DNA of 64,000 nucleotides, taken from Oreohelix idahoensis. Lineage: Eukaryota; Mollusca; Gastropoda; Stylommatophora; Oreohelicidae. Positions 15,229 to 23,369 of this stretch are shown piece after piece (the stretch's first letter is position 1; each line of letters starts with the position of its first letter). The position numbers were made by a program, and so were the translations under genes. A model generated the notes under the pieces. It searched no databases. It saw nothing but the letters and a program-made list of their open reading frames with translations, and was not told the DNA's origin. The DNA is taken from the NCBI GenBank assembly GCA_024509875.1, contig JAMPIV010000287.1:210001-274000 (forward strand), given 5' to 3'.

Positions 15229-17185
15229 CCATCAATAAGATAAAAGATTTAAACACAAGCAAAAGCAGAAGTTCCAAAGCCAAGGCTCATGAAGGGTTCA
15301 CAGAAGCAAACAAAGAAGTAAAAAGAAGTATCAAAAGAGACAAGAGGAAGTATATTTAGGAGTTGGCAAGAGAGGCAGGAGATGCTGCAGCCAAAGGAAA
15401 TATGAGAGAACTGTATAACAGCACAAAGAAGCTAACAGGGAAATACAAGCAAACAAGATGCCTCATAAAAGATAAGAATGGAAAACTGCTCAGCAATATA
15501 CAAGAGCAAATGAAGAGGTGGACATAATATTTTGAGGACCTTCTCAATAGACCAGCTCCACAAAACCCCACGGACATCCAGCCAGCAGAAGAAGAGCTAC
15601 AAATTAACGGTGAAAGACCAACGAAGGAAGAAATAAAGAAAGCCATAAAGCTTCTAAGAGATGGAAAAGCGTATGAACCTGATGGCTTTCCAGGAGAGGC
15701 CATCAAAGCAGATATCGACACGGCTACAGAGATGTTATGTAAATTACTTGGTAAAGTCTGCGAAAAGGAAGAGATACCAGCAGAATGGAAGGCAGGATAT
15801 CTGGTTAAGTTGCCTAAGAAAGGAAATTTACAAGAGTGCACAAATTATAGAGGAATAATGTTACTATCAGTCCCAGGAAAAGTATTAAGTAGGATTATCC
15901 TTGAGAGATTAAAAGAGTCCATAGACAAGAAACTGAGAGATGAACAAGCAGGTTTTCGATAAAACAGATCCTGTACAGACCAGATACGGCGTGATGTTGA
16001 CCACGTCACCCCTAGTGTGCCGATGGTCAAGAAAATATGGGCCTAACACCATATTCCCAATATGCCTCAATGGGCGTGTAACGGGATCCTTTACCTTTAC
16101 CTTACAGACCAGATAGCCACCTTGAGAATAATAGTTGAATGAAATTCACCACTATACATCGGATTTGTGGACTACGAAAAGACATTTGATAGTGTAGATA
16201 GAGAATCACTTTGGAAATTGATGAGGCATTATGGAGTTCCCCTGAAGATCATTAATTTAATACAGAAAACATATGAAGACATGACATGCAGAGTTTTTCA
16301 CGAAGGACAGCTTACAGAACCGTTTCGGATAAGAACAGGAGTGCGACAGGGATACCTCTTGTCTCCATTTCTTTTCTTACTAGCAATAGACTGGGTTATG
16401 AGATCATCGACAACACACAACAGAAATGAAATCCAGTGGACTCTGACTAAGTAGTTGGATGATCTGGATTTTGCTGATGACTTGGCTCTTCTGTCCCATA
16501 ACCGTAATCAGATGCAGGACAGATTGAAAACACTCGATGAGAGGTCACAGCAATTGGGTCTGAAAATACACAGGGAAAAGACAAAGATAATGAGAATAAA
16601 TGCAGGTAATGATAACAGGGTTGAACTTGAAGAAACACCAATACAAGATGTAGAATCGTACACATATCTTGCAGCAATATAGACAAAGTTGGAGGGACAG
16701 ACAGTGATATCAAAATAAGAATACAAAAAGCAAGAGAAGCTTTCATTGCATTAGGAAATATATGGAGATCAAGAGAAATCGGATCCAACACGAAATTACG
16801 AATCTTCAACTCAAATGTGAAGTCAGTCCTATTGTATGGCTCTGAGACATGGAGAACAACAAAGACAACAACCAAAAAGCTACAGACTTTTATAAATGGG
16901 TGCTTGCGTAGAATAGAGAGATTAAAATGGTATGACAAGGTTACCAACGTGGAACTGTGGACAAGAACTAGACAAGTGCCAGTGGAACAAGAGATGAGAA
17001 CACGGCGATGGCGATGGATAGGACACACACTAAGGAAACCTGTTGATAGCATTACAAGGCAGTCCTTGTTCTGGAACCCCCAGGGCAAGAGAGGCAGACC
17101 AAGAAGCACACGGCACGTGACAGGAGGACTTGACATGTGTTTGTTTAAGGCCTATGCTCCTTTGGGAGTGGAGGGTTATGAATGA
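15229..17185 (+). pseudogene. LINE B, second segment: reverse transcriptase and C-terminus
   Basis: This continues the segment at 10024. In order: linker with in-frame stops; finger region with KLPKKGNLQECTNYRGI (about 15810-15860) and EQAGFR; motif A in DYEKTFDSVDRESLWKL (about 16165-16220); GVRQGYLLSPFLFLLA (about 16337-16390); catalytic DFADDLALLSH (about 16465-16500); thumb to LLYGSETWRTT (about 16828-16860); and C-terminal RRWRWIGHTLRK (about 17000-17040) and GKRGRPRS. At least five stops or frameshifts are present (15356, 15524, 15959, 16452, 16679). The 3' end is a short GAAT-type tail near 17178-17187. A SINE fragment splits it at 15986. Confidence 0.9.
15986..16103 (+). mobile_element. 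SINE fragment inside LINE B
   Basis: About 118 bp matching the 3' body of the SINE at 36504-36770 ('gtgccgatggtcaagaaaat', 'accatattcccaatatg'), ending in 'cctttacctttacctt'. It is flanked by a 12-bp duplication, acagaccagata, at 15974-15985 and 16104-16115. The tRNA-like head is missing, so it is a 5'-truncated insertion. Confidence 0.88.
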
Positions 17186-17189
17186 ATGG

Positions 17190-17430
17190 TTGTAGCAGTA
17201 GAAATAGTAGTACTTGTAATGTAATAGAAGTACCAATAGTTGTAGTAACAAAAGTGGTAGTAATAGTAGTAGCTGTAAAACGGTAGTAGACGTACTGTAA
17301 GTACTAGTAGTGGTGACAATATATTAGTAGTAGTGGTAGTACGGCTAGTAGTAGTAATAGTGGCAGGAACAGTTGTAGTAGTAGCAGTAGTAATAATAGA
17401 AGTAGTCGTAGTAATAATGGTAGTATTAGT
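17190..17430. repeat. imperfect GTA-rich repeat, right flank of LINE B
   Basis: GTA/GTAGTAAT-rich repeat like 9770-10022, followed by a purine-rich GAA tract to about 17540. Confidence 0.85.
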
Positions 17431-17539
17431 AATAGTAATGGTGATAGTGGTTGTAGCAGAAGAAGAAGACGACGAAAAAGGCGGAAAAGAAGAAGAAAAA
17501 AGAGAATAAGAAACAAGAAGAAACAGGAAAAAGAGTAAA

Positions 17540-18179
17540 AAACAGCATACAAGATGCATAACGCGGTTTATCGTCAGTGTTGCTCAGGGCCAGGGAGCTT
17601 AGTCCGTGTGTTCAAACAGGACGTCAGAAATGTCAGTGCCAATTATGTTTGATCTTTCTTAGAAAGTTTGTATACAAGCCCCCACAGGGAAGTACTTAGT
17701 TTCTCTGTAAACGCTGGTAATGACGTCCGGTGACCACTAAATGAGCTGTCACACGAGTTTACTTGTGAGTACTCATGTGTATGTAAAGTGCTCGTGTGTG
17801 TTTGTGTGTAAAGTGCATTCTTGTGGGAGGAAAATAAAGGTGAAAGTGGGTGAAGAGATTGACAAAAATGCTTTTGAAGGAATGACGGAATGTGTTAATA
17901 TATTAAATGAATCGAGTCAGAGAGATATGGGGAATATATAAGAAGAAAAATGTAGAGTAATTGGAAACAAATGAGATTTATTGGGGGCATGGATGAAAAT
18001 GTGAGGAAAACATGAGAAAACAATGACAGTAAGTTAGAAAGAATGACCGAACGCCAAAAAAAAAAAATAGTAGAATGACACTGAGAGATGCCGATCAAAC
18101 AAACGAAAAAAGTGAAAGACAAAGAGCAAGTCAGCAAAAATTATAAAAAGCAAAAAAATTAAGAGCAAAACATGGGTAC
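17540..18179. other. unassigned sequence
   Basis: No gene or element recognised; low-complexity A/G-rich towards the right side. Confidence 0.35.
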
Positions 18180-18560
18180 ATGTCTGAAAATGGGAGAGAA
18201 AGAATGAGTGTTCACGTTTCAAACAATGAAAGTAGGAGAGAAATACATGGAAAAGTTTGGAAACATGAAAGTGAGAGAGAAAAGTGGAGAGTAAACGTTT
18301 GAAAATGTGAAAAGTGGAGTAAACATCTGAAAATGTGAAAGTGGGAGAGACAGATGGAGAATAAACGCTTGAAAATGTGAAAGTAGGAAGGAAAGAAGGA
18401 AAGTAAACATTTGAAAAAGTGAAAGTTGGAGAGAAAGAAGGAAAGTAAACGTTTGAAAAAGTGAAAGTTGGAGAGAAAGAAGGAAAGTAAACATTTAAAA
18501 AAGTGAAAGTTGGAGAGAAAGAAGGAAAGTAAACGTTTAATAAATTAAAAGTGTGAAACA
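18180..18560. repeat. 42-bp A/G-rich minisatellite
   Basis: Units with 'gtgaaagttggagagaaag' and 'aaggaaagtaaacgtttgaa', nearly perfect at 18415-18540 and decayed on the left. Because 42 is a multiple of three, long Phe/Ser-rich ORFs appear on the minus strand; these are repeat artefacts. Confidence 0.92.
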
Positions 18561-18696
18561 AAAAGAGAAGAGAAAACGGGAGACAAGAAACAGTGACAGA
18601 GATTAAACGATAGTAACAGTAAACGTGGGAGAGTAAAATGGAGAATTCACGACATAAAACTTACATGCAAAAATGAGCGAAGGAGAGACACTGAGA

Positions 18697-18742
18697 GAAA
18701 GAAAGAAAGAAAGAAAGAGAAAGAGAGAGAGAGAAAGAGAGA
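18697..18742. repeat. (GAAA)n/(GA)n tract
   Basis: Simple purine repeat directly left of the Mag-like element's 5' LTR. The element inserted at its edge. Confidence 0.9.
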
Positions 18743-18745
18743 CAG

Positions 18746-19734
18746 TGTGACCGCTTGACCTTTCACGCTAGCTTTGTCCCTCCTACTTTAACGCTAAGCG
18801 TTTATATGTGCTAGAAGATGATACATGTAAGAATGACAGACCTTAAATGCAAATAAGACGTTTTTACACAAAACGCAGCATTCATTCAAAGTTCAGTTGC
18901 CGTTACTGCTCTAACAGGGTAAACGTAGGTCAATCACAGGTAATAATGAATGGGTTTTATAAGCGCGAAAGTGGGAAATGAATGTTTGTGTGATCTGGGT
19001 TTTTTTTTAATCCTAATGTTAAGTTGGAAAAGATCACACATGTGAAAATAAAGTCGAAATAACAGACTGTCGTGTGCAAAAAGGTCGAAAAGCTGAGGAA
19101 CGGAATGCAAATGTTAACTATTGTGTCGTGTGGAAAAAAAGACGAGTCGTGTGAAAAAAGGCGGGAAAAAAGAAGAAATAGTATAAATAGAAGAGTTGTG
19201 GGCGATTGGCAGCGATTTTAGGATTTATGATTCCAAGGATACCATGATTTTAGACTAGAGGATTTTTACAGATAGCGTTAGGAGAACTTCGTCTTTGAGG
19301 ATACCAAGACAAGTTTTTTCTTTAGTAGACAAGTGTGTATATTATTCAGTCGGATTATATATGTTTCATTTTGGATTAAAACCATCATTTTGTGAAATTT
19401 ACAGTGTTTGTCTAATTACATCAATAAACTCTAATTGAATTTTTCTACATTGCTGTTTGTGGAACTTCACGATAATTTCTTGTGGATATACGTTGTTGTG
19501 CTGAAACTGTTTTGCTTATCACCAAAACTCAAAAGGGAAGAACATTCCTGGGTTGAAATAAATTAACAAAAGGTCAAGTATCACCATCTCTGGCGGAATG
19601 CCAGTTATCACTTGAACCACCACAACATATAAAGGATTAAATCTGACTACATAAAATCAATATAACTACTAGTGCCGCATTCAACTGACGCGGGCACATA
19701 TCTTCAAATTGATGCCGTAACCAGCTCGGTTACA
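18746..19734 (+). repeat. 5' LTR of the Mag-like element
   Basis: Starts TGTGACC and ends GGTTACA (imperfect terminal inverted repeat). A TATA box (tataaata) is near 19182 and a polyadenylation signal (aataaa) near 19424, so U3 is about 18746-19210, R about 19211-19445, U5 to 19734. The last bases form a hairpin GTAACC-agctc-GGTTAC (19717-19733). Confidence 0.93.
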
Positions 19735-19743
19735 TGTTCAAAT

Positions 19744-19761
19744 TGGCGCCGTGACCTGCCC
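19744..19761 (+). promoter_or_regulatory. candidate primer binding site
   Basis: TGGCGCCGTGACCTGCCC lies 9 nt after the LTR. It starts with TGG, complementary to a CCA tRNA end. The primer tRNA is not identified. A diverged copy of the same stretch sits inside the LTR end (19702-19728). Confidence 0.6.
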
Positions 19762-19798
19762 TTTTTTTTGGTGAAGACAGACAGGCATAATCAATAAA

Positions 19799-20968
19799 AT
19801 GGATCCAAGCCTAGAACAACAGCAGCAACAACAGGCGTTGTATACACTACAGCAACAACAGCAACAACAACATGCGTTATATGCACAGCAGCTACAACAG
19901 CAACAGGAAATGCAACAGGCAAACGTCCATCCTGCTAACATACCCTTACCTGTAGAGTCCGAACCCACAATGACCGCGTTGCAACGGATAACAGACACGC
20001 TATCCAATGTAGATCACTACAATAAATATAACCAAATTCGCTCGGTTATAACCCCATTCACGGGCGATTCAAAGACATTTCGGAGATGGCTAATGAACAT
20101 AGACAAGTTTAGTTCCATGGTAAATGCTACAAGTGACAAGGAAAAGATCAAAATTGCATACTTGTCATCGGAATCTCTTGTGACGGATTTTCTGCGACGA
20201 CGCTCCCTCATCTACCCAGAGGAGACCTATGCATCATTAAAAAAGGAACTAATTGCACGGTATAGTGACATAATCGACAAACAGCACGCGTGGTCGCTTT
20301 TGAGGAAAATTCATCAAGAAAAATCTGAACCTGTTCAATTTTATGGAGACCGTTTATTGAATTTGGCTGAAGAAGCTTTTATGGAAGGAACGGTACCATC
20401 ACAGGACATTGAAAAACACTTGGTAGGCATTTTTGTGGACGGACTTTACACAGATAACTTAAAGCTCCATCTCATAAGAAAAGACCCCAAAACTGTCACT
20501 GACGCTATACAAATGGCAGTATCGGAGGATAACGTACGAAAACGTTTCAATCAACGCACAGGTAGAGATCCTCGCTATGAAGTAAACAATGACCACGAGC
20601 CAATGGAAATCGGTCACTCAAGACAGCAGTGGCACCGTCACCATCATCGATCTACACGCCATCATCCTGAGCCACGTCAGTTCCAGCAAGCACACCAACC
20701 GAGGCAACAGAATGTCCAAAATGTCAATACGATTGTCTGTTACACATGTGGACAAAATGGGCATGTCTCTCGTGCATGCCAATCACACCAGCAAGGATCA
20801 TTCGGAGAGGGTAGACAAGGACATAGAACGTATCAACATAATCAATCTCGGGGTTATAACCAACCACAACAAGGACAGAACAACCGCGCATACGCAACCC
20901 AACATGCTTTTGCCAGAGGTAGACCACAATATTTCCCTGCTTCGGGAAACGAACCAAGTACACGTTAG
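19799..20968 (+). CDS. gag: gag polyprotein of the Mag-like element
   Basis: 389 codons from ATG at 19799 to TAG. A Gln-rich N-terminus (residues about 5-45, CAG/CAA runs) is followed by a retrotransposon-gag capsid region (residues about 75-230; FTGDSKTFRRWLMNIDKF, VQFYGDRLLNLAEEAF) and one CCHC zinc knuckle CYTCGQNGHVSRAC (about residue 315) that should bind RNA. The C-terminus is basic and Gln/His-rich. Gag forms the virus-like particle. The ORF is intact and ends just after a -1 frameshift heptamer. Confidence 0.92.
   Translation: MDPSLEQQQQQQALYTLQQQQQQQHALYAQQLQQQQEMQQANVHPANIPLPVESEPTMTALQRITDTLSNVDHYNKYNQIRSVITPFTGDSKTFRRWLMNIDKFSSMVNATSDKEKIKIAYLSSESLVTDFLRRRSLIYPEETYASLKKELIARYSDIIDKQHAWSLLRKIHQEKSEPVQFYGDRLLNLAEEAFMEGTVPSQDIEKHLVGIFVDGLYTDNLKLHLIRKDPKTVTDAIQMAVSEDNVRKRFNQRTGRDPRYEVNNDHEPMEIGHSRQQWHRHHHRSTRHHPEPRQFQQAHQPRQQNVQNVNTIVCYTCGQNGHVSRACQSHQQGSFGEGRQGHRTYQHNQSRGYNQPQQGQNNRAYATQHAFARGRPQYFPASGNEPSTR
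20944..20950 (+). promoter_or_regulatory. -1 ribosomal frameshift heptamer GGGAAAC
   Basis: In the gag frame the bases read xxG GGA AAC, the canonical X XXY YYZ arrangement. Slipping back one base enters the open frame that leads into protease, and the gag stop follows six codons later. Protease is in the -1 frame relative to gag, as this predicts. Confidence 0.75.
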
Positions 20969-21774
20969 ATCGGACCGCTGACGTGAGCTATACAGAAAGG
21001 AACACTTATGAACCCTATAGGTCCCACACAACAAGGAAGAAGTCACACAACACAGAACATCATTCTCACCGCAATAAAAGGCAGCAGACTGTAGTAAATA
21101 ACATTAACATTCACCCAGACCCGAGTTCCTGTCTCATCTCTATTCAGGGCATGCATTATCGAGCATTGGTAGATACCGGAGCATCGGTAAGCCTAATACG
21201 AGAACAACTTTTTCGAAAAATTCAGAAATATGTGAAATTTCATCCCACGAAAACTTACATGGCATCGGTGACCGGCCAGGAAATGAAATCCCTTGGTACT
21301 GCGTTTATCACATTCCAGATTGGGGCACAGAAAATAAACCATAAATTCATTATTACACGCGGTATGTCTCGGAATCTTATTATTGGACGTGATTTCCTGA
21401 ACAAACACCAGGCCCGGATATACTACGATCTACACAAGATTAGACTAAACGGAGAATACATCAACCTTCAGGATGATTTACACATCGCTTCGTTAGTACG
21501 CCTCACAGCTCCGGTGACCATTCCACAAAACTCACTAATAATAACCAAAGGTCGTGTAAAGGGATCAGACTACATTCGACCCGGACAGACAGTAGAAATT
21601 GCACCGTTGCTGGATGAAGATATAAACGATGATCCACTGATATTCATTACTGAGGGCATTGCAGAAGTTACAAGCTTCCGAGATATCCCCATCATGATCA
21701 TAAATAACTCAGGAAAAACATCATCCATTGCGAGAGGTGCGATAATTGCAAAAGTTAATCTTTCCCCCCAATAA
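20950..21774 (+). CDS. pro: aspartic protease domain of the Mag-like element
   Basis: Open in the -1 frame from the slippery site to TAA at 21772-21774. The catalytic motif ALVDTGASVSL is at about 21165-21200, and the second conserved hydrophobic-G block (NLIIGRDFLN) at about 21370-21400, as in retropepsins. It should act as a dimer to process Gag-Pol. No ATG start is needed if it is made by frameshifting. Confidence 0.9.
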   Translation, partial: RTKYTLDRTADVSYTERNTYEPYRSHTTRKKSHNTEHHSHRNKRQQTVVNNINIHPDPSSCLISIQGMHYRALVDTGASVSLIREQLFRKIQKYVKFHPTKTYMASVTGQEMKSLGTAFITFQIGAQKINHKFIITRGMSRNLIIGRDFLNKHQARIYYDLHKIRLNGEYINLQDDLHIASLVRLTAPVTIPQNSLIITKGRVKGSDYIRPGQTVEIAPLLDEDINDDPLIFITEGIAEVTSFRDIPIMIINNSGKTSSIARGAIIAKVNLSPQ

Positions 21775-21801
21775 ACAAAGAGGCCAGACAAAACTGCACA
21801 A

Positions 21802-22083
21802 ATGGAGATAAAACAGACATCAACAACAGATATAGCCAGAGAGAAGCAGATATCAACAATATATATTGCCATAGAGAATCAGAGAGCAACAATAGATATT
21901 GCCGGAGACAACCAGAGATCAACAATACATATTGCCAGAGAACATTTGAGAACATTAATAGATATTGCCGTAGACAACCAGAGAGCAACAATAGATATTG
22001 CCGGAGAAAACCAGAAAGCAACAATAAATATTGCCAGAGAAAATCAGAGAGATCACTGGACCATTTTCATGAAAGAGGAGTGA
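21802..22083 (+). repeat. 36-bp tandem repeat coding a 12-residue repeat between protease and RT
   Basis: About seven units of 36 bp ('gcaacaatagatattgccgg' core). In the protease frame they read repeats like NQRATIDIAGE for 93 codons, separated from protease by one stop at 21772 and ended by TGA at 22081. Ty3/gypsy pols do not usually have such a spacer; it may be a minisatellite expansion in the protease-RT linker. Confidence 0.8.
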
Positions 22084-23369
22084 AATGTCAAACACAAAGA
22101 TCAAATACAAGTATGCATAAGGACATAAACACAAATACCGAAGACAGATTACCACAGTTGTTGGACACCTTACATACTTCGGCCCAACACCAACAGCGGC
22201 TCACCGCTTTTGTGAAAAAACATCACGATGTTTTTGCTTTAAATGATTTGGAATTGGGTCGTACATCAACAGTCCAAATGGATATTAATACCACTACCGA
22301 AGAGCCTATTAGCCTAAAACCTTACCACACCCCACTCAAACACAGAGAGATAGTAGAACGATCCATTAATGAGATGCTATCAGCTGGCATCATTGAACGT
22401 TCCATATCACCATGGTCGTCACCTATCGTCATAGTTGGGAAGAAGGATGGATCGAATAGATTCTGCTGCGATTATCGCGCTTTGAACAGAATCACGAAGA
22501 CAATCTCCTACCCACTACCCAGAATTGATGACATTCTCGCGACCCTTGGCAACTCGAGATACTTTACCACCTTAGATGCTAGGTCAGGGTTCTGGTGTAT
22601 CCCCATGACACCGGAGGCTAAACAGAAGTCCACATTTACTACACACATGGGCAGTTACGCATGGAATGTCATGCCTTTTGGCCTCAAGGGAAGCCCGGCA
22701 ACTTATATGTCATTGATGGATGAGGTGTTGAAGGAGATGCAACCTTTCGCACTCGCGTATATTGATGACATATTAATTCATACAGCGGGAACCATTGAGG
22801 ACCATCTTCATAAAGTGGAACTAGTATTTGACAGGCTCAGGAAACACCAAATCAAACTCAAGTTAAGCAAATGTGACTTTCTCAAAGAAGAAACAAAATA
22901 TTTGGGTTTTGTTATAAATGCTGATGGAATACGTCCTGACGAAGATAAAGTAAAGGCTATCAGAGAAATGCCGAGTCCCACTACCGTACGGCAGGTGAGA
23001 GGTTTCATTGGGTGCATTGGGTACTACAGACGCCACATAATTAACTTCTCCCGAGCGGCTACGCCCCTGATAGAACTGACAAAAAAGTATGCTCGATTTA
23101 AATGGACTCCTGAATGCCAGAAATCATTCGAATACCTGAAGGATGAATTGACTACAATCCCCTTACTTGCTCACCCAAACACATCCAAACCCATGGTATT
23201 ATATACCGACGCCTCGAACAACGCCATTGGTGCCTGTTTGGTCCAACCCATCACATTAAACGAAAAACCAATTTGGCCTGAAATCCCCAATGAGAAACCT
23301 ATCGCGTTTCTTTCGCATGCTCTATCTAAGTCCCAAAAGAGATGGTCGACGATAGAGAAGGAAGCATAA
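22080..23369 (+). CDS. pol: reverse transcriptase and start of RNase H, Mag-like element
   Basis: Copies element RNA to DNA. Visible: LKPYHTPLKHREIV leader, WSSPIVIVGKKDGSNRFCCDYRALN, catalytic FTTLDARSGFW (about 22560-22595), MPFGLKGSPATY (about 22672-22705), catalytic YIDDILIH (about 22758-22781) and the connection to RNase H with VLYTDASNNAIGACL (about 23195-23240). The frame is stopped by a single TAA at 23367-23369 within the RNase H motif EKEAxAIHYAI, where a Tyr codon is expected; the same frame then continues. Its frame is -1 relative to the repeat/protease frame, so a second shift or an indel separates them. Confidence 0.93.
   Translation: MKCQTQRSNTSMHKDINTNTEDRLPQLLDTLHTSAQHQQRLTAFVKKHHDVFALNDLELGRTSTVQMDINTTTEEPISLKPYHTPLKHREIVERSINEMLSAGIIERSISPWSSPIVIVGKKDGSNRFCCDYRALNRITKTISYPLPRIDDILATLGNSRYFTTLDARSGFWCIPMTPEAKQKSTFTTHMGSYAWNVMPFGLKGSPATYMSLMDEVLKEMQPFALAYIDDILIHTAGTIEDHLHKVELVFDRLRKHQIKLKLSKCDFLKEETKYLGFVINADGIRPDEDKVKAIREMPSPTTVRQVRGFIGCIGYYRRHIINFSRAATPLIELTKKYARFKWTPECQKSFEYLKDELTTIPLLAHPNTSKPMVLYTDASNNAIGACLVQPITLNEKPIWPEIPNEKPIAFLSHALSKSQKRWSTIEKEA

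Noticed and set aside
18034..18561. 175-codon Phe/Ser-rich minus-strand ORF
   Set aside because: Product of the 42-bp A/G minisatellite.
19738..20007. Cys-rich minus-strand ORF
   Set aside because: Shadow of the CAG/CAA run coding Gln in gag.
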